From: Microbacterium oxydans
GTDB taxonomy: Bacteria; Actinomycetota; Actinomycetes; Actinomycetales; Microbacteriaceae
Direction of reading: 5' to 3'
DNA length: 64,000 bases
Assembly (NCBI RefSeq): GCF_900095745.1
Contig: NZ_FMIR01000005.1
Coordinates: 20,978 to 84,977 of the forward strand
This document shows positions 24,090 through 31,988 of this stretch, in pieces. Numbering within the stretch: position 1 is the stretch's first letter; each line of letters opens with the position of its first letter. A program made the position numbers and the translations under genes. The notes beneath the pieces were generated by a model that was not told the DNA's origin, ran no database searches, and was given only the letters and a program-made list of their open reading frames with translations.

Positions 24090-27056
24090 ATGGATGCTGA
24101 GCTGCTAGCGCTATTTGTGCAGATGGTCGAGTCTGGGGTCAACCTGAGCTTCGAGGCAGTTCGTCGTAAGAAGACGAAGGACAACCTTCGCCTCTCAGAA
24201 GCGTTCCGCTCGCTCGATCCGCAGGCTCTCTGGGACTCGATCAGCCCAGTGTCTCTCGCAACGTTCATGCGAGGCGGTGTTTCCGCGAACGCCGTCAAGA
24301 AGATGATGGAACAGACCGAGTTCAACGCCCTTAGCCGCGAACTCTTCCTGGCATGCGTTGCGGATCCCGCAGGCTCGACGACCACGGAAACGGCAAGGGC
24401 GTCTCTCCAGTTGTACTCGGAGATCGGTTTGCAGCCGGAGGCTTCGCGTGAGGACGCGCGCGCTTTCGGGGAGGCTCTTTCGACGCGGCTAGTTGAGTTG
24501 TCGCAGGTGGCGTCGCGCACTCTTCACGAAGCGGACCCATCGCTCGCTCAGCAGCTCCAGCAAACCGCTTTACTCAAGCGACTTGTATCCATGCTTGATG
24601 TTGTCTCGGCCCATCATGATGCATTGGTGCGCCTCGCCGACCCTGACACCCGCGAGCCTCGGCGCGTCTTCGTCGAGGCCTACCGTCGAGCTTGCATCGA
24701 GAGACATGGCTACATCACACCGCCGGATTTTGAGACTAATCGAAAGCTCCCGATCGAGCAGTTGTACGTAGCACCGAACATCCGCGAGAGGGGCGCACCC
24801 GATCGCGAGCAAGGCAAGTCTGTCGCTGAATTTGCGTTAACCATTGATCGCTCGGTAGTGCTCGGAGACCCGGGGGGTGGTAAGTCAACACTTTCGGCTT
24901 TCATCGCCTCAACTTTCGCGAAGCAAGACGGCCCGGTCCCGTTCCATGTCACGCTACGAAACTTCGCTGCTTTCAGCGAAGACATCTCACTACTCGACTT
25001 CATCGAACGCGAGTTGAAGCCTCGCTACCAGGTCGCACCCGTCCCCGGACTGGTCGAAGATCTACTCGTAACCGGGAAAGCCATCGTCATCTTCGACGGC
25101 TTAGACGAGCTGATTGACGCATCGAAACGAAGGGAAGTGACGAAGAGCGTAGAGCTTTTCGGCGTGCGATACCCCAACACCCCCATCCTCATCACGTCGC
25201 GTCGCGTCGGGTACGATCAAGCTCGGCTCGACCCGGCAATCTTCGATGCGTACCTCATAGATGGCTTCGAAGACTCGGAAGTCGAGCGCTACGTGAACAA
25301 CTGGTTCCAGCTGCAAGACGAGTATGACGAACAAGAGGCCGCTGAGCAGGCTGAGGCGTTCGTGCAGCAGAGCGCAGCCGTACCGGATCTGCGGACGAAC
25401 CCACTGATGCTTGCTCTCATGTGCATCATCTTTCGCGGCGAGAACTACATCCCCCGGAACAGACCCGCTGTTTACGAAAAATGCGCCACCCTTCTGTTCG
25501 AGAAGTGGGACGGTCATCGCGGTATCGAGGTGCCGCTGCAAGCTCGGGATCACGTCGACTCCGCAATGAAGTACATCGCGTATCGGTTCATCACTTCCGG
25601 TTCTGGCGACTCTGGAATCGAAGAGAAGCTCGTGGTCAGCATGCTTGCTGAGTATCTTCACCCCCGCGCCGTGGATAGCGCTGAGAGCGCAGCTCGAGCC
25701 GCTAAAGAATTTGTCGACTACTGCGCGGGGCGCGCATGGGTCTTTACGGACGCTGGGCTGACCAGCGATGACGAACCCATCTTCACGTTCACCCACCGAA
25801 CCTTCATGGAGTATTTTGCCGCGGTTCACTTGACGCGCATCACAGATACTCCGGAGGCGCTCGCAAACCTTCTACTGCCGTACGTCGCTCGTGAAGAGTG
25901 GGACGTAGTGGCTCAGCTCGCTCTTCAGCAGGTAGATGGCAAGACCGATCAGGGCACCGCACGTGCTCTAGGGGCCATGCTTGGGGAACGGCGGAAGCGG
26001 TCAACTAGCAACCGAGGCAACGTGCTAGCTTTCATCGCCCGATGCCTATCTTTTGCGGTCATTCCGCCTGCGCTTGTCCGAAAGATAGCAAGCGCCTGCG
26101 TGCAGCACGCCCTCAACCAATCACCTAGTTTGCGGATGATGGGTGAGGGGGGAAAGCCGCTGCATATTTTGAGGGGCTCCACTCTTGGCCTCGAAGCCGA
26201 ATACGCTGCCGACCAGGTCAAGACTGATCTAGGGGCTGCGCTCGGGAGCGAACCCCACCGGCGCGCGGCTCTCTACATCGCTCTGTATTGGCTTGCGCGT
26301 GATCAGCTCAATGAGATGATGGGCGTGAGTCCGGAAGTGGAATGGCTCTCCGCGGATGTGTCCTTCGCTGAGGAAAACCGTGAGCTTCTTGCCTCTGTCG
26401 CCGACCCGGTCTTCATGATCCCTCAGCTTTTTGCTTGGCATGGGATCGCCCCTGTCGAAGAGGCCCGAGTTTCCGTGAGCGAGTCTTCGAGTGACTTCTG
26501 CTCTCGCTATTTTGACGAACAGAAACTCACATCGGGACTTTATGTCGGACCCTCCCTAAGCGAGCTGTTCTTCTACGGGACGAACCTCCATTGGGAGGTG
26601 TATAGCAGTCGCCAACAGGACTGGTTCGCGGCCTTCTGTGGCGGGTTCGTCGAGGACTTCGCGAGTATGAACCGCCGGCTGCCTGATTCTCCGGCGCGAC
26701 GCCGCCTGTCAGCGCGTCGGGTGTTCATGTTCTACGGCGCGACGGTTCCATCGAACCAATCTGTGACAGATGCAGTCCTCATCACGCATCTCGCGTCTAT
26801 CGAACTGTTCGTCTCTGCCGCTCCGAACCGAAGGAATCAATCCTCCCACCGCGAACTCTTCACCAGGCACTGGCAGCGGGATGACGACGGAGAACCGCTC
26901 GCTGCTCTACGCGCAGGCGCAAGCGCACCGATCGCTGAGTTCGCGAGGCAATGGTTCGACCGCGAGAAAACTGTATTCGAGAACTCTTTAATCAACGACC
27001 CCGGAAGGACTATCCGCCCCACAGTGGCCCGCAGCGGCGCAGCGACAGTTGCCTGA
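24090..27056 (+). CDS. NACHT-domain NTPase, candidate anti-phage protein
   Basis: 988 residues starting after GGGGGAA. Residues 1-240 are mainly helical and unassigned. The NACHT module has Walker A LGDPGGGKST (258-267), Walker B IVIFDGLDELID (332-343), arginine-finger region ILITSRRVGY, VERYVNNWF and NPLMLALMCIIF. FTHRTFMEYFAA, the usual end signature of bacterial NACHT modules, comes next. About 350 residues of C-terminal sensor-like region have no repeats I recognise. Bacterial NACHT proteins defend against phage. The gene is clearly AT-richer than its flanks and sits with a truncated nuclease and a resolvase, which supports horizontal gain. Confidence 0.8.
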   Translation: MDAELLALFVQMVESGVNLSFEAVRRKKTKDNLRLSEAFRSLDPQALWDSISPVSLATFMRGGVSANAVKKMMEQTEFNALSRELFLACVADPAGSTTTETARASLQLYSEIGLQPEASREDARAFGEALSTRLVELSQVASRTLHEADPSLAQQLQQTALLKRLVSMLDVVSAHHDALVRLADPDTREPRRVFVEAYRRACIERHGYITPPDFETNRKLPIEQLYVAPNIRERGAPDREQGKSVAEFALTIDRSVVLGDPGGGKSTLSAFIASTFAKQDGPVPFHVTLRNFAAFSEDISLLDFIERELKPRYQVAPVPGLVEDLLVTGKAIVIFDGLDELIDASKRREVTKSVELFGVRYPNTPILITSRRVGYDQARLDPAIFDAYLIDGFEDSEVERYVNNWFQLQDEYDEQEAAEQAEAFVQQSAAVPDLRTNPLMLALMCIIFRGENYIPRNRPAVYEKCATLLFEKWDGHRGIEVPLQARDHVDSAMKYIAYRFITSGSGDSGIEEKLVVSMLAEYLHPRAVDSAESAARAAKEFVDYCAGRAWVFTDAGLTSDDEPIFTFTHRTFMEYFAAVHLTRITDTPEALANLLLPYVAREEWDVVAQLALQQVDGKTDQGTARALGAMLGERRKRSTSNRGNVLAFIARCLSFAVIPPALVRKIASACVQHALNQSPSLRMMGEGGKPLHILRGSTLGLEAEYAADQVKTDLGAALGSEPHRRAALYIALYWLARDQLNEMMGVSPEVEWLSADVSFAEENRELLASVADPVFMIPQLFAWHGIAPVEEARVSVSESSSDFCSRYFDEQKLTSGLYVGPSLSELFFYGTNLHWEVYSSRQQDWFAAFCGGFVEDFASMNRRLPDSPARRRLSARRVFMFYGATVPSNQSVTDAVLITHLASIELFVSAAPNRRNQSSHRELFTRHWQRDDDGEPLAALRAGASAPIAEFARQWFDREKTVFENSLINDPGRTIRPTVARSGAATVA

Positions 27057-27086
27057 AGTTTGTCAGCGGCGAGGCTCGTCGCGCTC

Positions 27087-27671
27087 TCAAGCCCTTGCAA
27101 CCGCCTCAGTGGGGCGATCAGCCCGGGCGCGCCTGACACTTGACGCTCCCACACCCAGTACACGCCCGATGCTCTCCCAGCTCTGGTGCTCGGCGCGCAT
27201 CCTCTCGGCGGTCGCGATCCGCTCGGGCGTCATCACGCTCGGCCGGCCGCCGACGCGGCCCTGGCTGCGTGCGTAATTGAGGCCGCGCTGTGTGTTGTCT
27301 CGGATGGTGTCGACGCGGAGCTGTGCGAATACGGCGACGATGCCGTAGAGCGCCCGCCTCATCGGGGTTGTCGTGTCGATCATGGGTTCGGTGAGACTGA
27401 CGATGTTAACCTGGCGGGCGTCGAGGTCCTGTAGCGTCTCGATGAGAATGCGCTCACTGCCTGCAGGGCGATCGAGGCGGCGGACCTTGAGGGTGTCCCC
27501 CCGGTCTGAGGTAGTCGAGACACGCGAGCCATTGCGGTCGTTCGGTGACGCGGCTGGATTCGCCGTGATCGCGAACACTCTTGCGCAGCCCGCGGCGCGC
27601 AACTCGGCTTCCTGCGCCTCAGGGTTCTGCTCTCGCTTCGAGACGCGGGCGTACCCGACTTCGTGTGCCAT
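27087..27671 (-). CDS. Serine resolvase/invertase with compensating frameshifts
   Basis: 194 residues. It has resolvase features: YARVSKREQNPEAQ with nucleophile Ser11, KVRRLDR, NIVSLTEPMIDTTTPMRRAL, QLRVDTIRDNTQRGLNYARSQGRVGGRP and a C-terminal HTH (SWESIGRVLGVGASSV). Residues 34-57 do not fit the family. Read in the +1 frame, the same DNA gives DHGESSRVTERPQWLACLDY, the normal sequence. A one-base loss near 27570-27574 and a one-base gain in the C6 run at 27497-27502 (plus strand) cancel each other. The protein may be inactive, or the two indels may be sequencing errors. Confidence 0.8.
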   Translation of the reverse strand: MAHEVGYARVSKREQNPEAQEAELRAAGCARVFAITANPAASPNDRNGSRVSTTSDRGDTLKVRRLDRPAGSERILIETLQDLDARQVNIVSLTEPMIDTTTPMRRALYGIVAVFAQLRVDTIRDNTQRGLNYARSQGRVGGRPSVMTPERIATAERMRAEHQSWESIGRVLGVGASSVRRARADRPTEAVARA

Positions 27672-28016
27672 GCCGAAAACGGTACCGCCGAAGTTCCGGC
27701 GCGTTTAAGTTTCGGCAGGGGGTTCGGCAGTTCGATCATCGGCGTGTCGCCCACCTGGTGACTGGAGGTGACGAGACTGCCGGAAACGATCGTTTCGGTG
27801 AGTGCCTGCGTATTTCAGTGAAACTCGCGACCGGGCTCTGGGCTCCGGCGTTCCCCGCCGCGCGCTGCATCGTCCCGATGTGAGGCTACTTCGAGTGGAC
27901 GGGCGAGAAAGGGGACGAGGCCCCCACTTTCTCCACGGTGACGGGCTCTGTAGCCGGGCTCGCCTGGTCGATAGAGTTCGCCCCTAATCGAGCCCGTCGC
28001 TTGGGCGCGGCGCAGC
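27672..28016. other. Resolvase upstream region with res-like palindromes
   Basis: 345 nt with no convincing gene. GCCGAAA (27672-27678) and TTTCGGC (27710-27716) bracket an imperfect dyad that begins at the resolvase ATG, and TTCGGCAG recurs just beyond it. GAAACGATCGTTTC (27783-27796) is a perfect 14-bp palindrome. Serine resolvases usually bind two or three such dyads next to their own gene, so this is a candidate res site. No transposase or terminal repeats are visible. Confidence 0.4.
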
Positions 28017-28589
28017 CTACTGTGCGCGCTCCGCCGGTTTTGGTGTGTCAGGCATATGAAGGAAGGTGTTCTGCCAGCTGATGTCCTTGTAGAGGCTGCG
28101 CAGGCTTCTTGTTCGCCGCCAGATACCCACTCGTTCTCTGATGAGCATTACCCCAATCGCGGCGCTTCCCGCGGCGAAGAGCCCGAAGCAGACGTACGTC
28201 GCCCACAGCGGTACATCAAGGATCGATTCCCCGAGAATTGTGGCGACGAACCCCCAGGAGCAGAGAGCCGACATTCCGAATACAAGCACGCACGCGCCGA
28301 TTGTCGACCAGAGGAGGTGAGAACCGTCGTTGCGTCTTGCGACACGCTTCGCGCGCAGTTGCGCTCGCGTGGCGAGCTCGAGCATCAGACCGGTCGCTGC
28401 TTCCGCAGCCCGGTCAGTGATCTCGGAGCCCACGCGCGGGTCTTTCGAGACGCTGACCTCTTCAAGCATCTTCCGCGCATCGTCGAGCGATGACCAGTTG
28501 CGCGCTCTCCACCAGCCGCCGATCGCACTGAGGACCGCTACACCTGCCGTCACAGCGGGAACCACTGCCAGCGCCGTTGACCATTCCAC
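28017..28589 (-). CDS. Membrane protein of unknown function
   Basis: About 190 residues from a GTG at 28589; no strong ribosome site helps fix the start. One N-terminal TM helix (TALAVVPAVTAGVAVLSAIGGWW), a charged helical segment of about 65 residues (DDARKMLEEVSVSKDPRVGS), then two TM helices (IGACVLVFGMSALCSWGFVA, VPLWATYVCFGLFAAGSAAI) and a basic tail. It lies in the AT-richer island next to the resolvase. It could be an orphan cargo gene; no family is recognised. Confidence 0.6.
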   Translation of the reverse strand: MEWSTALAVVPAVTAGVAVLSAIGGWWRARNWSSLDDARKMLEEVSVSKDPRVGSEITDRAAEAATGLMLELATRAQLRAKRVARRNDGSHLLWSTIGACVLVFGMSALCSWGFVATILGESILDVPLWATYVCFGLFAAGSAAIGVMLIRERVGIWRRTRSLRSLYKDISWQNTFLHMPDTPKPAERAQ

Positions 28590-29009
28590 TCGATGGATCC
28601 TATCCGCGTGACCCGGCTCGTGCTGGACACGCGACCTCGAGCGGAGGGCGCGTTCGCATCGATGCAAAGTCGGTCCGGTTCACCCGCTTGCAGTGGCACC
28701 GTGCCGAAACTGGCGCCGGCTCCTCGCGAACTCAGCGCCGGTCTGGAACGACAGGTGTGGCGACCGGAGGCTGGCTCGTCAGTGTGATGTTCAGCTTTAC
28801 TGCCACCTTCGCCTTTGTCGGGAGCTGGGTGCTCCCGACGGTGGCGATCGTCGCACTGCCGCTGACGTCGACGCTGTCTGCGGCGTTCCACGTGGCTGTC
28901 TGCGCGCGCTCGCACGCGGCGCAGTCAGCAGTGGCGTCACGGCGACCTGTCACCCTGACGCCGGTCGCCTGACTCTCTCCGGACGCCGCCCGACGACAAG
29001 ACCTCCCGC
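28590..29009. other. Intergenic region without a convincing gene
   Basis: 420 nt at the right end of the island. Open frames exist on both strands, but none has a ribosome site or a recognisable sequence. A 73-codon minus-strand frame (28732-28953) ends with alternating hydrophobic residues (VAVKLNITLTSQPPVA) and could be a remnant of a beta-rich protein. Base composition returns to that of the main chromosome from about 28970. Confidence 0.4.
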
Positions 29010-29762
29010 TCAGGGCTCGATCGGCCGCACCCGGGAACCGTAGGCGGTGTACAGCGCAGCGTTGTGCGCGTCCCCCTCGGGCAGGTTCGCCGAGATGAAG
29101 ACCGGTGCGGCACCGGTACTCCGCTTCAGCTCGCGGGTGATCCCTTCGGCCAGCATCTGCGCGATGAGGATGCCGGTGAGGTTCGACACCGCACCGATGC
29201 GCACTCCGTCGCCGAGATCGATGGTGGCATCGCCCGCAGGAGCGCAGTTGTCGATGACGACATCCGCCTGATCGGCGAGGTTGCGACCCGAGTCGTCCCT
29301 CGTGGCGACGCTGGCGTTGTGGATGCGGGAGGTGATCGCCACGATCGGATGCCCGTGCGAGCGAGCGAGCGCCGCCATCTCGACGATCGCGGCGTTGATG
29401 CCCGAGTTCGACACGATGACGAACGCGTCCTCGGGCTGCGGTGCCGCCAGCTCGTAGATCCGTGCCGCGAGACCGGGGGTGCGTTCGTACTTAGGATCGA
29501 GGATGTCGGCGGCCGCGACGTCGCCGAACAGCACGAGGTCCTTGACCGCCATCATCCCCACGGCGGCCAGACCCCCGGCGCGACCGGCGAGCTCGAGCGT
29601 GACGGCGCGGGAGTGACCCGTTCCGAACGCCTGGACGATGCCACCGCGGCCGATGGCGTCGGTGAGCAGAACGGTCGCCTGCGCGATCGCCTCCTGCTGC
29701 GTCTCCAGTACCCGACCGATGTGGTCGAGCGCCATCCTGGGATAGGCGAGTTCGGTCATCAT
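29010..29762 (-). CDS. SIS-domain amino-sugar phosphate protein (UPF0309-like)
   Basis: 250 residues, last gene of the amino-sugar operon. One SIS domain covers most of the chain: AFGTGHSRAV (46-55, phosphate loop), VIVSNSGINAAIVEMA and AITSRI. The layout matches UPF0309 proteins such as Streptomyces SCO4393, which has been tied to amino-sugar metabolism and toxicity. It is not a NagB-type deaminase (different fold). Start: AAAGGGG directly before two ATGs at 29762 and 29759. Its partners (GlcNAc kinase, ceramidase-like amidase, importer) suggest a GlcNAc-6-P or GlcN-6-P substrate. Confidence 0.8.
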   Translation of the reverse strand: MMTELAYPRMALDHIGRVLETQQEAIAQATVLLTDAIGRGGIVQAFGTGHSRAVTLELAGRAGGLAAVGMMAVKDLVLFGDVAAADILDPKYERTPGLAARIYELAAPQPEDAFVIVSNSGINAAIVEMAALARSHGHPIVAITSRIHNASVATRDDSGRNLADQADVVIDNCAPAGDATIDLGDGVRIGAVSNLTGILIAQMLAEGITRELKRSTGAAPVFISANLPEGDAHNAALYTAYGSRVRPIEP

Positions 29763-29781
29763 GCCCCTTTCAGGAGAGCGT

Positions 29782-31047
29782 TCATGTGGCGACGGTGGTG
29801 TTCGCATCGGCATCAGCCTCGGCGAGCAGACCGAGGGCGGCCTCGACGATCGCCTCGCCGCTTCCCGCGGCCACCGGGCTGACGACGGTCTCATAGCTCA
29901 GCGGAGCTTCGCGATCCGGAACGTAGCCGAGGTAGCCGTTGGTGTACCCGAGAACGACGGTCGGGTACGCCGGGTACCCCGCGCGGATCTGCTCGGCCAG
30001 CCCGAGATACAGCTCGGCGGGGACCGCGACCAGGCGCACGGCGTCGATGACGCCGACCTCGATCGTGACGCTGTGCTGGGTGGTCGACAACCTGGTCCGG
30101 CTCTCCTCGGCGAGCGCGATGCCCTGCTCGAGCACGGCTTGCCGGCGCGCCGAGAACGGGTCCTGCGATGCTTCCGCGGCGTGGTCGGCCGTGTCGGGCA
30201 GCGGGGGTCTCGCCGGGAGGTCGAGCGTCACCGCCAGCGGGGCCGCCAGCGATGCGTCCCCTTCTGGATGCTCGTCGTCGGCGCCCGCGCGGAGCGTGGA
30301 GCGCACGGCGTCGGCGACCCGTGACGCGATGCGGTCGATCTCGGCCGTGTCCCGCGCCTGCCGCGTCGTCCGCGTGCTGATGTCGCCGGCAGCGCCGGTC
30401 GCAGCGACCACCCACTCGGCCTCGGATGCCAGCGCCCGCCGGATTCCGCCGGTGAGATCAGCGCTCGTGAGTCTGTTGTCCGGAGGGAGGACGGTGGGAT
30501 GCACGGGCGAGACCACGAGCATCCCGCGCAGGCGAGGCGCCTGGCCCGCGGGGCCGCTCGCCTCGAAGAGAAGGACATCGATCGGCACCTGAGGGGTCTC
30601 GTCCGGTGGCACGTTGCGGCGCCCGCCGACACCGGAGACGATGCTCCGCACGGCTCGCACCCGGCCCGGCTCCTCCGCGGCGATCGCGCTCCGGATCGCG
30701 ACGAGTGCCGACGCGACGACCCGTTCGGCCAGCGCCTCCGGAGTCGCCGCCCCACCGGGGTAGCATCCGGCCTCGGGAGTGGAGTGCGCATGAGTCGCGG
30801 AGACCCACACCCGCGAGACGCCGAGGTCGTCGGCGGCCGCACGGATCCGCGCGACGAGGTCGGTGTTGACGCAGATGAGGTCGATGATGAGGAGCACCAG
30901 CCGTGAGGAGTCTCCGCCGACGCTGATGGCGTGCACCTCGAGCGGTTCGATCGAGCCGAGAACGCCCTCCGTCCGGTCGATATAGCCTCCGAGAGGCTCG
31001 CCCAGGACGACGCTCAGCCTGGCCTCCCCGTGTCCGATCATCAGCAC
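29782..31047 (-). CDS. Cytoplasmic neutral-ceramidase-family amidase in a GlcNAc operon
   Basis: 421 residues from a GTG at 31047 (GAGGGG 5 nt upstream); an ATG at 31041 is also in frame. It matches the N-terminal catalytic domain of neutral/alkaline ceramidases: VSATHAHSTPEAG (His86, His88, zinc site), SPVHPTVLPPDN (His183) and ATGAAGDIST. The family uses Zn2+ to hydrolyse N-acyl amides. Two features are unusual: no signal peptide, and no C-terminal Ig-like domain of true ceramidases. It overlaps the kinase stop by 7 nt and precedes the SIS gene by 19 nt, so it is made with GlcNAc enzymes. Removal of the N-acetyl group is a reasonable hypothesis. Confidence 0.8.
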   Translation of the reverse strand: MLMIGHGEARLSVVLGEPLGGYIDRTEGVLGSIEPLEVHAISVGGDSSRLVLLIIDLICVNTDLVARIRAAADDLGVSRVWVSATHAHSTPEAGCYPGGAATPEALAERVVASALVAIRSAIAAEEPGRVRAVRSIVSGVGGRRNVPPDETPQVPIDVLLFEASGPAGQAPRLRGMLVVSPVHPTVLPPDNRLTSADLTGGIRRALASEAEWVVAATGAAGDISTRTTRQARDTAEIDRIASRVADAVRSTLRAGADDEHPEGDASLAAPLAVTLDLPARPPLPDTADHAAEASQDPFSARRQAVLEQGIALAEESRTRLSTTQHSVTIEVGVIDAVRLVAVPAELYLGLAEQIRAGYPAYPTVVLGYTNGYLGYVPDREAPLSYETVVSPVAAGSGEAIVEAALGLLAEADADANTTVAT

Positions 31048-31988
31048 AGCGACCCCTCTTCCCAGGCGCGGATCGCCTTCTCATAAAGACCCGCGCGTTC
31101 ACCGCGAGCCCGCTCCTGCGCGATGTGGATCCCGCCGGCGAGTGCGTCGCTCAGGGGATCCGAGAGAGTGAGCCCCCTGGCCTGCAGTTCACGGTCGAGC
31201 GTCGCGCGGAGGTACGTGTTGGCGGCGAGCATCCGGCCCGAGTAGCTGATCGGGAACCCCGGAGCGTGCGCCGCCGTCGCCGCGATCGTCTCGGCGAGAT
31301 CGACGGCCGCACCGTTCAGGATCGAGCCCGCCACCGCATCGCCGGCCTCAGCCGCCCGCGCGACGTCGACGGCGAACGATGCCACGGACGGGGTCGAGGT
31401 CGAGCCGTCCCGGTAGAACCGCTGCAGGGCGGCGATCGAGACGTCTCCCCCCAGCCTGCCGCGGAGTTCCGCGGAGAGGGTGGTGGGGATGTGGGCGCCG
31501 TCGATCGCCGCCGCCGCCGCCCTCAGGCCGGCGAGACCGATCGCGTAGGCACTGCCGCGATCCCCCAGCGTCGGCCCCCATCCGTCGGCTGACTTCGCCG
31601 ATCCCTGCTCGTCGATGCTGAGGACGATGCTTCCCGTCCCCGCGCACACGATGGTCCCCGGTCCGGCGATCGCGCCGGCGTGCGCGAGGATGGCATCGTC
31701 GAGCAGCAGCACGGGCGCTGCGAGTTCGCGCTCGAGGGCGGCGGCCAGGGCTGCACGCTCCGCAGGCTCGCCGGGAACACCCGTGAGGCCGAGGACGACA
31801 TGGTCGAGGGTCTGCGCCGCATCGGCGTCGGCCCGCGCTTCCTGCACCGAGGCGACGATCGAAGCGTGGTCCTCACGCTCACCCGCGTAGACGAACCCCG
31901 ATCCACGTCCCTCCGACTCGCCGTTCGCGCCGACGATGCGCATCCGGAGGCCGGACTTGCCGCCGTCGATCGCAGCGACCGCGCTCAC
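31041..31988 (-). CDS. N-acetylglucosamine kinase (BadF/BadG ATPase family)
   Basis: 315 residues from a GTG at 31988 that overlaps the permease stop (GTGA). ASKHA fold: phosphate-1 loop AIDGGKSGLRMRI, the LGLTGVPG region, adenosine-binding CAGTGSIVLS, then GWGPTLGDRGSAYAIG with a conserved Gly-Asp pair. The family phosphorylates GlcNAc at O6 in the cytoplasm. It follows the sugar ABC permeases and precedes the ceramidase-like amidase, consistent with phosphorylation of imported GlcNAc. Muramic acid or glucosamine are other possible substrates. Confidence 0.85.
   Translation of the reverse strand: MSAVAAIDGGKSGLRMRIVGANGESEGRGSGFVYAGEREDHASIVASVQEARADADAAQTLDHVVLGLTGVPGEPAERAALAAALERELAAPVLLLDDAILAHAGAIAGPGTIVCAGTGSIVLSIDEQGSAKSADGWGPTLGDRGSAYAIGLAGLRAAAAAIDGAHIPTTLSAELRGRLGGDVSIAALQRFYRDGSTSTPSVASFAVDVARAAEAGDAVAGSILNGAAVDLAETIAATAAHAPGFPISYSGRMLAANTYLRATLDRELQARGLTLSDPLSDALAGGIHIAQERARGERAGLYEKAIRAWEEGSLC

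Noticed and set aside
23876..24520. N-terminal extension of the DUF1016 frame to 24520
   Set aside because: The extension lies opposite the coding start of the NACHT gene and has no family similarity; homology begins at the ATG at 23875.
28577..28972. 131-codon plus-strand frame at the end of the island
   Set aside because: No ribosome site, mixed-composition sequence and no recognisable family; its hydrophobic stretch is opposite a minus-strand frame with equal claim.
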